A stretch of 64,000 bases of DNA from a virus: positions 44,672-108,671 of the IMG/VR virus record IMGVR_UViG_3300042007_000202; one strand, 5' to 3'. Each line of letters opens with the position of its first letter. The stretch's first letter is position 1. Under the pieces are notes generated by a model, which was not told the DNA's origin, did no database searches, and was given only the letters and a program-made list of their open reading frames with translations. Of this stretch, positions 48,859 to 55,202 are shown piece after piece. The translations under genes were made by a program, and so were the position numbers.

Positions 48859-48880
48859 AAGTTATGGTGTCGCATAACTT
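48859..48880 (+). promoter_or_regulatory. Operator/promoter of Rep-like gene pair
   Basis: A perfect inverted repeat AAGTTATG / CATAACTT with a 6-base centre. The right arm contains TAACTT, a -10 box. No good -35 is present, so the site may need an activator or be bound by the encoded winged-helix proteins. Confidence 0.55.
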
Positions 48881-48923
48881 GATCAAGGGCGGCGGAGCGC
48901 AGGTGGGAGAGGGCGTGTGAACG

Positions 48924-49523
48924 TTGGAGCGGGCTTATGACCACCACGTGGTGCGCTTGCAGGCGGAGGAGGAGGAACGTCTCCCTGCTGGCGAGGAACC
49001 GCGTTCCCCGAGGCCGGTGCGGCTGGTGGACGCCGCCGGGGGAAAGGTCCAGGAAGTCACCGCGCTCCGCCTGGGCCACGGCCACCGGCTCGCGGTCGAG
49101 AACGCACGCACGCAGTACGAGTTCTACGGCGGATCGTTCTACCTGGCCTCCAGGGAGCTGTCAGCGAAGCTGCCGACGCTCGGGCTCACCGCCTTGCAGT
49201 ACGACGTCTGGCACACGCTCCTGGGCGTTCAGCAGCGGGGAGGGGTGATCACCATGACGCAGGCACAGCTCGCTGAGCGGCTGCACACGGACCGCAAGGA
49301 GATCGGCGCGGCCGTGGGCATCTTCCGCCGGTGGGGGCTTCTCTACACGCCCGCGCGCGGCCGGATCTGCCTCAACCCGCGCATCGCCTTCTACGGCTCC
49401 AGCGAGCGCCAGGAAGAGGCGCTGGCGGACATGCTGCCGTACGACGTGCCTCCGATTACGCTGCCAGCAGGGACCGCCCGGCCGCGCAGCAGGAAGCCCC
49501 GCACGGGGCCGAAGGGAGTCTGA
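48924..49523 (+). CDS. Winged-helix replication-initiator-like protein A
   Basis: The protein has 199 residues from TTG at 48924; the start is uncertain. Residues ~90-160 (LTALQYDVWHTLLGVQQRGGVITMTQAQLAERLHTDRKEIGAAVGIFRRWGLLYTPARGRICLNPRIAFYG) form a winged helix ending in a NP.IAF.G motif, the pattern of RepL-type plasmid replication proteins and related MarR-like phage proteins. The next gene is a paralogue, joined by TGATG. Location beside a hairpin-rich non-coding region supports replication or its control. Confidence 0.55.
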   Translation: MERAYDHHVVRLQAEEEERLPAGEEPRSPRPVRLVDAAGGKVQEVTALRLGHGHRLAVENARTQYEFYGGSFYLASRELSAKLPTLGLTALQYDVWHTLLGVQQRGGVITMTQAQLAERLHTDRKEIGAAVGIFRRWGLLYTPARGRICLNPRIAFYGSSERQEEALADMLPYDVPPITLPAGTARPRSRKPRTGPKGV

Positions 49524-49963
49524 TGACGGTGAGCGCCGAAGAGGCACCCCAGACCGTCGCCGTGGAGGACTTCAGCTACTACACCGCCCAGGAGCTGGCC
49601 CGCGCGCTGCCGATGTACCGGCTGACGGCCGCCCAGTACGACGTGTGGAACGTTCTGCTGGGCCGGATGGAGCGCGGCGGCCGGGTCTACATGACGCAGG
49701 ACGACATCGCTGAGTACCTGGGCACGGACAAGGCCAACATCTCCCCGGCGCTCAAGGTGCTCAGGGAGAAGGGCCTGGTCTGGATGGAGTCGCGGGCCGT
49801 CTACCGGATCAACCCGCGCATCGCCTTCAAGGGCAGCGTGACCGAGTGGAACGACGCGATGGAGGACGTGCCGCCGGACGTGCCGGAGGTGCTGATCCCG
49901 AAGTACCGGCGGCGCCCGCCGCGCGCCAGCCGCACCGGAGGGCGCCCGCTGCGGAGCGTGTAG
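49523..49963 (+). CDS. Winged-helix replication-initiator-like protein B
   Basis: The protein has 146 residues and starts in the previous stop (TGATG). The core MYRLTAAQYDVWNVLLGRMERGGRVYMTQDDIAEYLGTDKANISPALKVLREKGLVWME...YRINPRIAFKGS parallels protein A over ~75 residues and is the cleaner match to the RepL/MarR-like winged helix with its INP..AFKG end. The C-terminus is basic (PKYRRRPPRASR). Tandem paralogues suggest a heterodimer or an initiator plus regulator. A strong terminator follows. Confidence 0.6.
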   Translation: MTVSAEEAPQTVAVEDFSYYTAQELARALPMYRLTAAQYDVWNVLLGRMERGGRVYMTQDDIAEYLGTDKANISPALKVLREKGLVWMESRAVYRINPRIAFKGSVTEWNDAMEDVPPDVPEVLIPKYRRRPPRASRTGGRPLRSV

Positions 49964-49973
49964 CGATCCACGC

Positions 49974-50014
49974 GGAAGGGCCCGCCGCCCCGACCCGGGG
50001 CGGCGGGCCCTTCC
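49974..50014. terminator. Strong terminator, 19-bp stem
   Basis: The arms GGAAGGGCCCGCCGCCCCG and its exact complement have a 3-base loop. It closes the Rep-like operon on the plus strand. Confidence 0.85.
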
Positions 50015-50032
50015 TCATCCGCCGCGCGGCTC

Positions 50033-50070
50033 GCCCGGCCGGGCGCCCGGCCGCCCGGCCGCCCGGCCGG
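50033..50070. repeat. (GGSC)n element, intergenic
   Basis: A GC-only run between the terminator at 49974-50014 and the HAD-like gene start at 50083. Confidence 0.75.
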
Positions 50071-50082
50071 GACAATGCGCCC

Positions 50083-50472
50083 ATGACGATCTCTGTCGAC
50101 TTCGACGTCCCCATCCACGACTACACCCGGGGCTGGCAGGACGGCTCCATCTACGGGGATGAGACACCCGGCGCCTTCCAGGCCCTGCGCGACCTCATGG
50201 CCGTCGACGCCGTCTTCATCCACACCACTCGCCCCGCCGGGCCGGTAGCCGCATGGCTGGCCGAACGCGGCGGCTTCGCCACCGTCGTCGATGACGGCAC
50301 GCTGGACCTGGAGTTCTGGAACCGGCGCGGCATCCTGCTGGTGACCAACCGCAAGTACCCCGCCCACGCCTACATCGACGACCGCGCCGTTCCCTTCACG
50401 GGCGACTGGCAGGAGGCCATCCGGCGGGCGGCGGAGTTCCTGCCGGTACTGCGGGCGGAGGGGGACGGCTGA
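50083..50472 (+). CDS. HAD-like phosphatase
   Basis: The protein has 129 residues. Motif I is VDFDVPI (DxD kept, the following Gly replaced), then WQDGSIYGDETPGAFQALRDL, VFIHTTRPAGPVAAWL (motif II Thr), FWNRRGILLVTNRKYPAHAYIDDRAV with the conserved Lys and the DD of motif IV. This matches the compact HAD phosphatases common in actinophages, possibly acting on nucleotides or DNA ends. The stop overlaps the next start (TGATG). Confidence 0.75.
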   Translation: MTISVDFDVPIHDYTRGWQDGSIYGDETPGAFQALRDLMAVDAVFIHTTRPAGPVAAWLAERGGFATVVDDGTLDLEFWNRRGILLVTNRKYPAHAYIDDRAVPFTGDWQEAIRRAAEFLPVLRAEGDG

Positions 50473-50717
50473 TGCGCCCCGAGGCCGCTGACGTACTAGC
50501 CAGGCTCCGCCGGTCCATCCTCCGGGGAGACTGGCCGGTCGGCTGCCGCGCGCCCGCCCTGGCCGAGCTGGTGAGCGTGCACGGCCTCAACCGGTCACAG
50601 GCGTCCCTGGTCCTGAGCGCGCTCGCGAAGGAGGGGCTGATCGTCCGGGCGCGCGGCATCGGCCCCACCGTGGTGTACGAGCCTGAGCAGCCCTCGAAGG
50701 ACCGGCCGGAGCCGTGA
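50472..50717 (+). CDS. GntR-type winged-helix regulator
   Basis: The protein has 81 residues. It is nearly only a GntR DNA-binding domain: LARLRRSILRGDWPVGCRAPALAELVSVHGLNRSQASLVLSALAKEGLIVRARGIG. It has no effector domain. Coupling to the HAD gene suggests a shared transcript. It could regulate nearby cassettes. Confidence 0.75.
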   Translation: MRPEAADVLARLRRSILRGDWPVGCRAPALAELVSVHGLNRSQASLVLSALAKEGLIVRARGIGPTVVYEPEQPSKDRPEP

Positions 50718-50790
50718 ATGCGCAGCCGCCCCCGCCGTGCCGCTCACGCGACGCACGGCGCCCCCAGGGCCGTGAACCCCGGGGGCCACT

Positions 50791-50808
50791 GCAAATCTCA
50801 TGTCACCC
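50791..50808. promoter_or_regulatory. Orphan dyad half-site
   Basis: GCAAATCTCATGTCACCC is the upstream arm plus -35 of the family on the minus strand, without a -10 box or a second arm. A (GGSC)n/poly-G run abuts it. It looks like a promoter remnant. Confidence 0.5.
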
Positions 50809-50854
50809 GGCCGGGGGGGGGCCCGGGGGGGCGCCCCCCCCGGGGGGGGCACGG

Positions 50855-51079
50855 TCAGGCGTCGCCGTCTTCGTCCGTGACGCCCTGCGCCTCCGCCCAC
50901 TCGCAGCACGCCTTGGCGAAGAGCGCGGGGCCCTGCGCCGCCTGCTCGGAGCGGAACACCTCCGGCGCCGCGCCCAGGGTCTCCACGACCACCACGCCGC
51001 CGGGCAGCAGGTAGAAGTCGGTGTCGCTGAACGCCTCGGTGTGGAAGACGTCGACGCTGATCTGCGAGTAGCGGTCCAT
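50855..51079 (-). CDS. Small cassette protein without GWELLYDKP domain
   Basis: The protein has 74 residues; the ATG follows GAGGAGATCACC. It is strand-helix (FYLLPGGVVVVETLGAAPEVFRSEQAAQGPALFAKACCEWAEAQGV) with an acidic tail. Its leader has the cassette hairpin and CACCACG, but its promoter lacks the -10 half, so it may be silent or read from upstream. No family was recognised. Confidence 0.6.
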   Translation of the reverse strand: MDRYSQISVDVFHTEAFSDTDFYLLPGGVVVVETLGAAPEVFRSEQAAQGPALFAKACCEWAEAQGVTDEDGDA

Positions 51080-51122
51080 GGTGATCTCCTCGTCCGTGGT
51101 GGGGGGCTCCGCGCCCCCGAAG

Positions 51123-51141
51123 AATGCGAATCTCGTGTCAC
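51123..51141 (-). promoter_or_regulatory. Decayed cassette promoter
   Basis: The arm GTGACACGAGATTCGCATTC is followed at once by the leader hairpin and CACCACG of the gene at 51079. The ~25 bases with the -10 box and the second arm are missing, as if deleted. Confidence 0.6.
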
Positions 51142-51180
51142 CCGGCCGGGCGGGCGGCCGGGGGGCCGCCCGCCCGGGGG
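51140..51180. repeat. (GGSC)n element, hairpin-forming
   Basis: The arms CCGGGCGGGCGGCC / GGCCGCCCGCCCGG flank a short G run. It lies between two minus-strand cassettes and likely terminates the one at 51189. Confidence 0.75.
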
Positions 51181-51188
51181 TCAGGGGG

Positions 51189-51725
51189 TCAGTGCTTGCA
51201 CCCGGCGGCGCACCAGCCGCCCGCCTTGCGGACGGCGCGCTCGTCCACCAGTCGGGCCACCGTGTACGCGGTGCCCGTGTTCACGCAGATCAGGGCGTAC
51301 TGACCGTCGCGGCGCCCGACCTGCGCCGCCTGGCGCGGCTTGTCGTACAGCAGCTCCCAGCCCTTGGCGGCCGACTCGCCCAGGCCCGCCCGGCGCGCGG
51401 CCTTGCGCGGCGCCTTGCGGGGGGCGGCCTCCACGCGGGCGGCCGTCTTGGCGGCCAGCGCGGCCAGCGCGGCGGCCACGCCGGTCAGGGCCTCCGCGCG
51501 CTCCTCGGCCGCGAGAACGGCCTCCACCTCGGCCTGGTCGGCCACCGGCAGCGCCTCGGCCACGGCGGTGTGGCTCACCCGGCCGGTCGCCTGAGTGGTG
51601 ACCAGGACCACCAGGCCCGTGGCGGCGGCGCGGCGGTCGGCCTCGCGCTTGGCGGCGGCCAGGTTGGCGTAGGACTTGGCGGCGAACTCGGCGGCGGCGG
51701 AGACGGTGTAGCGGGTGGCGGCCAT
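51189..51725 (-). CDS. GWELLYDKP-domain cassette protein 1
   Basis: The protein has 178 residues. The N-terminal ~115 are Ala/Glu/Lys-rich helices with a KAPRKAARR basic patch. The C-terminal ~58 are the shared domain: GWELLYDKPRQAAQVGRRDGQYALIC, then DERAVRKAGGWCAAGCKH. In this copy the His two residues after LIC is replaced, so the zinc set may be incomplete. It has the full cassette promoter and hairpin leader. Its role is unknown; four paralogues lie within 5 kb. Confidence 0.7.
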   Translation of the reverse strand: MAATRYTVSAAAEFAAKSYANLAAAKREADRRAAATGLVVLVTTQATGRVSHTAVAEALPVADQAEVEAVLAAEERAEALTGVAAALAALAAKTAARVEAAPRKAPRKAARRAGLGESAAKGWELLYDKPRQAAQVGRRDGQYALICVNTGTAYTVARLVDERAVRKAGGWCAAGCKH

Positions 51726-51729
51726 GGTG

Positions 51730-51826
51730 GGCTCCTTCGGGTGGGAGGTGGTGGGGGGCCGTTTGCCCTCCGGTGTGACACCAGTATTGCATACGCCACT
51801 CAGGGAATGCAAATCTCGTGTCTCAT
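51730..51826 (-). promoter_or_regulatory. Cassette dyad promoter with leader hairpin
   Basis: The -35 box TTGCAT (51807-51812) and -10 box AATACT (51783-51788) are 18 bp apart. The arms GAGACACGAGA and TGGTGTCACAC flank them. The leader holds GGAGGGC/GGCCCCCC, CACCACC and AAGGAG before the gene at 51725. Confidence 0.75.
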
Positions 51827-51929
51827 CAATCCACGGGGATAGGCGGAGCGGGGGGCGCGGACAGGAGCCGTGAGTGCCGGTGGCCCCGCGCGAACTCCTC
51901 AGGCGGGAACTCAGGGGCCCCCGCACAGC

Positions 51930-51969
51930 CGAATGCCCCCGCCCGGCCGGAGCCGGGCGGGGGCATTCG
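51930..51969. terminator. Terminator, 18-bp stem
   Basis: The arms CGAATGCCCCCGCCCGGC and exact complement have a 4-base loop. It lies after the minus cassette gene at 51975. Confidence 0.8.
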
Positions 51970-51974
51970 GGAGG

Positions 51975-52469
51975 TCAGTGCTTGCAGTCGGGGCACCAGC
52001 CACCGGCGCTCCGGGCGGCGCGCTCATCCGTCAGGCGGGACAGGCGGTGGACCGTCAGGTGCTCGACGCAGATCAGGGCGTACTGGCCGTCGCGGCGGCC
52101 GACCTGGCACCCCTGGCGCGGCTTGTCGTACAGCAGCTCCCAGCCGGAGCCGACGACCGTCTCGCCCTGAGCGGCGCGGAGCTGGCGGGGGGCGGTCTTC
52201 GTCTCAGCGGCGGCCTCGGCCTCGGCCTGCGCCTCAGCGGCGGCGGCGCAGTGCTTGCAGAGCTTCTTGCCTCCGACCGCGACCGCCAGCTTGCGGGCCT
52301 CCTCCAGCACCCCGGCCGCCGTGGTGGCCTTGGCCCCCCGCTCCACGAAGCGGTACGAGCGGGACAGAGCCGGGCAGGCGCTCTTGGCGTAGTCGAACTC
52401 GCTGCCCTCGGTGCGGATGTTCAGGCCGTCGATGTGGACCGTGCCGCTGTTGTACTTGATGGTGAACAT
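51975..52469 (-). CDS. GWELLYDKP-domain cassette protein 2
   Basis: The protein has 164 residues. The N-terminal ~60 are strand-rich (MFTIKYNSGTVHIDGLNIRTEG) with a KKLCKHCAAA pair, then a Glu/Ala helix. The C-terminal ~58: GWELLYDKPRQGCQVGRRDGQYALICVEH, then DERAARSAGGWCPDCKH, a full C..H...CxxC set able to bind zinc. It has the cassette promoter and leader. Confidence 0.7.
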   Translation of the reverse strand: MFTIKYNSGTVHIDGLNIRTEGSEFDYAKSACPALSRSYRFVERGAKATTAAGVLEEARKLAVAVGGKKLCKHCAAAAEAQAEAEAAAETKTAPRQLRAAQGETVVGSGWELLYDKPRQGCQVGRRDGQYALICVEHLTVHRLSRLTDERAARSAGGWCPDCKH

Positions 52470-52479
52470 CCGGTGCTCC

Positions 52480-52565
52480 TGAGTTCGTCGGTGGTGGGGG
52501 GCCCTTGCCCCCCGTGTGACACCAGTATTGCATACATCGCTCACGGAGTGCAAATGTCGTGTCAC
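52480..52565 (-). promoter_or_regulatory. Cassette dyad promoter with leader hairpin
   Basis: The -35 box TTGCAC (52548-52553) and -10 box AATACT (52524-52529) are 18 bp apart, with arms GTGACACGACA and TGGTGTCACAC. The leader has a GGGGGGC/GGGCCCCCC hairpin, CACCACC and GAACTCAGGAG. A (GGSC)n hairpin abuts the upstream arm. Confidence 0.75.
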
Positions 52566-52601
52566 CCGGCCGGGCGGGCGGGTGGCCGCCCGCCCGGCCG
52601 G
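52566..52601. repeat. (GGSC)n element, perfect 16-bp hairpin
   Basis: The arms CCGGCCGGGCGGGCGG / CCGCCCGCCCGGCCGG have a 4-base loop. It lies between the cassette at 52607 (3' end) and the promoter of the next cassette, so it probably acts as terminator. Confidence 0.8.
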
Positions 52602-52606
52602 TCCGC

Positions 52607-52996
52607 TCAGTAGCGGCGCGGGGGGCGGACCCTGGCGGCGCCGCTGGCCCGGCGCGCGGCTCGCCGGGCGCGGGCCTCCTCCAGTTCCCTGGCCTGGAAG
52701 GCGCGGCCCGCCTCGATCACCCCGGCGGGCGCCTTGACGATCTCGCCGCCGTTCCGGCCGACCTCCGCCAGGGCGCTCAGCGCGCTCCAGTGGCCGCTCC
52801 GGCGGCCGTAGCGGTCGACGGTGACGATGGGCGCCACTCCCGCGCCCCTGCTGGCGAGGAGTTCCCGGTAGAGCTCCGAGCCCTGCTCGCAGTAGCGGCC
52901 GGTCTCCCCGGAGGTGGAGCAGACCCGGCAGGCGGCGGCGTGCTCGCGGTGGGCGACCTCGGCGGGGTTGAGGACCTCGTGGGTGTTGGCGGCCAT
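52607..52996 (-). CDS. Cassette protein with Cys motif, no GWELLYDKP domain
   Basis: The protein has 129 residues. It has EHAAACRVCSTSGETGRYCEQGSELYRELLASRGAGVAPI near the start, a CxxC...C set, a short strand region (VDRYGRRSGHWSAL) and a basic Arg-rich tail. It sits in the cassette array with the same promoter and leader as its neighbours. No family was recognised. Confidence 0.65.
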   Translation of the reverse strand: MAANTHEVLNPAEVAHREHAAACRVCSTSGETGRYCEQGSELYRELLASRGAGVAPIVTVDRYGRRSGHWSALSALAEVGRNGGEIVKAPAGVIEAGRAFQARELEEARARRAARRASGAARVRPPRRY

Positions 52997-52999
52997 CGC

Positions 53000-53090
53000 G
53001 GGCTCCTTGGGGTGGTGGGGGGCCGCTTGCCCCCCGGTGTGACACCAGTATTGCATACGCCGTTCAAGCAATGCAAATCTCGTGTCTCAT
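53000..53090 (-). promoter_or_regulatory. Cassette dyad promoter with leader hairpin
   Basis: The -35 box TTGCAT (53071-53076) and -10 box AATACT (53047-53052) are 18 bp apart, with arms GAGACACGAGA and TGGTGTCACAC. The leader hairpin GGGGGGC/GGCCCCCC, CACCACC and AAGGAG precede the gene at 52996. Confidence 0.75.
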
Positions 53091-53208
53091 CAATCCACGG
53101 GGATGCAGACGCCCGCGCCCCCGGCGGGCGGAACCATGAGTGCGGCCGGTCCGCGTGAACTCCTCACGCGGATGCTCAGCGACCCAAGCGACCGACTTCC
53201 CGACATGG

Positions 53209-53240
53209 CTCTGCCGCCGCCCGGCCGGGCGGCGGCAGAG
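53209..53240. terminator. Perfect 32-bp palindrome, terminator
   Basis: CTCTGCCGCCGCCCGG and its complement join without a loop; the core is a (GGSC)n-like GGCC run. It lies 14 bases after the stop of the minus cassette at 53255. Confidence 0.7.
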
Positions 53241-53254
53241 CGCGCGGTGAGGGC

Positions 53255-53734
53255 TCAGCCCTCGCTGTGGGCGCAGCCCTCGCACCAGGCCGCCTTGCCC
53301 GCCCGGCGCAGCTCGCGCTCATCGACCAGCTTCTCCAGCGGCCGGGCGTACTTGTGCTCGGTGCAGATCAGCGCGTAGCTCTTGTCGCGGCGCCCGACCT
53401 GGGTGGCCGTGCGCGGCTTGTCGTACAGCAGCTCCCAGCCGGTCACGGCCGACTGGCCGTCCGTCAGGCGCCGCGCCCGGTCGGTGTTCATGATCCGCTC
53501 CCGGTCCGCCTCGGCCGCCTCCTGGGCGGCGTCGAAGACCTCCTGGAGGGCCGCGCACGCCTTGCAGATGGTGTTCGCCTGGAGCTGGCGGACGACCGGC
53601 GCCAGCGTGAACTCCGCGCCGCACAGGTTGCCGGTGCCGACCCAGAGGTGGGTGACCTTGGCGGTGCGGGAGGAGACCGTCAGGGCGGTGTAGGTGGACG
53701 GGGCGATGACGGCGGAAGCGGTCTTGCGGGCCAT
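53255..53734 (-). CDS. GWELLYDKP-domain cassette protein 3
   Basis: The protein has 159 residues. The N-terminal ~60 are strand-rich with LCGAEFT and ICKACAAL Cys pairs, then a charged helix. The C-terminal ~60: GWELLYDKPRTATQVGRRDKSYALICTEH, then DERELRRAGKAAWCEGCAHSEG. The C..H...CxxC set is complete. It has the cassette promoter, leader hairpin and its own terminator. Confidence 0.7.
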   Translation of the reverse strand: MARKTASAVIAPSTYTALTVSSRTAKVTHLWVGTGNLCGAEFTLAPVVRQLQANTICKACAALQEVFDAAQEAAEADRERIMNTDRARRLTDGQSAVTGWELLYDKPRTATQVGRRDKSYALICTEHKYARPLEKLVDERELRRAGKAAWCEGCAHSEG

Positions 53735-53739
53735 GGCGG

Positions 53740-53833
53740 GCTCCTCGGGTCGGAGGGGGTGGGGGGCCGTTTGCCCCCCGGTGTGACATCAGTATTGCAT
53801 ACGCCGTTCGGGGAACGCAAATCTCATGTCTCA
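53740..53833 (-). promoter_or_regulatory. Cassette dyad promoter with leader hairpin
   Basis: The -35 box TTGCGT (53815-53820) and -10 box AATACT (53791-53796) are 18 bp apart, with arms GAGACATGAGA and TGATGTCACAC. The leader hairpin GGGGGGC/GGCCCCCC and GAGGAG precede the gene at 53734. Confidence 0.75.
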
Positions 53834-53969
53834 TCAATCTGCGGGGATTGAACTCGCGGACCTCTGGAGCCGCCCGGCCGGGCGGGCGTCGCTGAGTCGC
53901 CCGTGAGCGGCACCGGGTGCGGGGCTGCGCACTCATCAGTCCTGGGGCGCCCTCCGGTCGCTCAGGGGT

Positions 53970-54022
53970 GAGACACGGGGCATGCGCACACCACCATTGA
54001 TAGATAGCCTGATGTCACATGG
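53970..54022 (+). promoter_or_regulatory. Dyad-family promoter, divergent
   Basis: The upstream arm GTGAGACACGGGG, a weak -35 CATGCG (53982-53987), an 18-bp spacer, -10 TAGCCT (54006-54011) and the arm GATGTCACATGG. It drives the plus-strand gene at 54042 and is divergent from the cassette at 53734. Confidence 0.6.
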
Positions 54023-54041
54023 CACCGACGAGAGGACCCCC

Positions 54042-55073
54042 ATGAACACGCGCTACCCGCGCGCCGTCGACCTGGCGCAGATCCCCCACTGCTCCGTCTG
54101 CGGCGAGACGAACCCCATCACCGACGAAGAGGGCGGCACCGCATGCTGCGGGCGGCGGGAGTGCGGCGGCGTGGGGCCCGAGGCCCAGGACGTGTGCTGC
54201 CAGGCACTCCAGGACCGCGTGGACCACGAGTCCGCGCACGGAACGCCCGCCTCCCCGCTGTCGGCCGCGCGGCCGGTGGCGGCAGCCCCCCGGCGAGCGC
54301 GAACCCGATCCACGCGGATCAAAGAGACACGAGACTTGCTGACGCTGAGTGACGTATGCAAAAGTGATGTCACACCGGGGGACGGACAGCCCCCCACCAC
54401 CGAGCCGAAGGAGGCCCCGATGGCCCTCTCCACCACCGCCGCCACCAGCGCCGTCTGCCGCAACCTCTTCAAGGACGGCCCGAACTCCTTCGAGCCCGTC
54501 GGCGGAACCTTCGGCACGGACCGCGAGATCTACGAGAGCCTGGCCAAGGCATACCTCAAGGACAAGACCGACCTGAGCGGCAGCACGATCGAGGCCGCCG
54601 ACTGGGACGAGGTGTTCGCCACCTTCCAGCCCGACCCGGCCCCCGCCGCCGAGGCCGCCCCGCAGCTCGCCGCCGGTTCCCGCGTCACCACCACCGGCCA
54701 GCCCGCGCTCACCCCGACCGGTTACGTCGTCTCGGTCCAGTACGACCCCCCGTTCGCCCACCTGGCGGCGTCCGGCGGCGCGGACCACCTCGTCCGCGAC
54801 CTGGCCCCGGCCCCCGCCGAAGCGGCCACCCCGGCCCCGGCCCCGGCGCCCGCCCCCAAGGGCGCCAGGAAGCCCCTGGGGGACGCCAGCGCGCCCGGCT
54901 GGGAGCTGCTGTACGACAAGCCCAAGGCGGGCGCCGAGGTGGGGCGCCGGTACGTGGACGGCAAGCCCCAGTTCTCCCTGATCTGCAAGGCCCACGGTCA
55001 CGTGCACAAGCTGGACCGCCTGAGCGATGAGGGCAAGGTCCGCAAGGCCGGTGGCTGGTGCCCCTCCTGCTGA
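54042..55073 (+). CDS. Fused cassette protein: zinc-motif domain plus GWELLYDKP-domain protein 4
   Basis: The frame is open for 343 residues from ATG at 54042. Residues ~1-90 carry HCSVCGETNPITDEEGGTACCGRREC, a zinc set. Residues ~91-126 are the in-frame translation of an intervening cassette promoter and leader. An internal ATG at 54420 with AAGGAGG starts the 217-residue protein 4 (MALSTTAATSAVC...), whose C-terminal ~60 are GWELLYDKPKAGAEVGRRYVDGK, then FSLICKAH and KAGGWCPSC. Two products are likely: the long fusion and the short form from its own promoter. Confidence 0.6.
   Translation: MNTRYPRAVDLAQIPHCSVCGETNPITDEEGGTACCGRRECGGVGPEAQDVCCQALQDRVDHESAHGTPASPLSAARPVAAAPRRARTRSTRIKETRDLLTLSDVCKSDVTPGDGQPPTTEPKEAPMALSTTAATSAVCRNLFKDGPNSFEPVGGTFGTDREIYESLAKAYLKDKTDLSGSTIEAADWDEVFATFQPDPAPAAEAAPQLAAGSRVTTTGQPALTPTGYVVSVQYDPPFAHLAASGGADHLVRDLAPAPAEAATPAPAPAPAPKGARKPLGDASAPGWELLYDKPKAGAEVGRRYVDGKPQFSLICKAHGHVHKLDRLSDEGKVRKAGGWCPSC
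54322..54415 (+). promoter_or_regulatory. Cassette dyad promoter inside the fused gene
   Basis: The -35 box TTGCTG (54335-54340) and -10-like AAAAGT (54359-54364) are 18 bp apart, with arms GAGACACGAGA and GATGTCACACC. The leader GGGGGAC/CCCCCC hairpin, CACCACC and AAGGAGG precede ATG 54420. The whole unit is also translated in the longer frame. Confidence 0.7.
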
Positions 55074-55082
55074 ACCCCCGGG

Positions 55083-55108
55083 CGGCCGGGCGGCCACCCG
55101 CCCGGCCG
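55083..55108. repeat. (GGSC)n element, 11-bp hairpin terminator
   Basis: The arms CGGCCGGGCGG / CCGCCCGGCCG have a 4-base loop, between the stop at 55073 and the next promoter, whose upstream arm begins at the element's edge. Confidence 0.8.
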
Positions 55109-55195
55109 TGTGACACGAGATTTGCATTCGGCTCACGGCTGATGCTAATCTCGTGTCACGCGGGGGCGGCGCCCCCACCACCGGCGAACTCAGGA
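55108..55195 (+). promoter_or_regulatory. Cassette dyad promoter, best member
   Basis: The -35 box TTGCAT (55122-55127) and -10 box TAATCT (55146-55151) are 18 bp apart. The arms GTGACACGAGATT and AATCTCGTGTCAC are exact complements. The leader GGGGGC/GCCCCC hairpin, CACCACC and GAACTCAGGAG precede the gene at 55203. Confidence 0.8.
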
Positions 55196-55202
55196 GCCCG
55201 CG

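Larger units (their letters stand above)
48111..48923. other. Hairpin-rich non-coding region, candidate replication origin
   Basis: No gene is visible for ~810 bases. Two nearly identical 22-bp hairpins (AAGGGGGGCT / AGCCCCCCTT) lie at 48580-48601 and 48612-48633. Around them are GCAAATCG / CGATTTGC (48543-48550, 48571-48578) and repeated TGACCTGCG words with an inverted copy near 48635. The stretch 48520-48760 is the least GC-rich nearby. A Rep-like gene follows. The origin call is inference; serial terminators are the main alternative. Confidence 0.4.
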
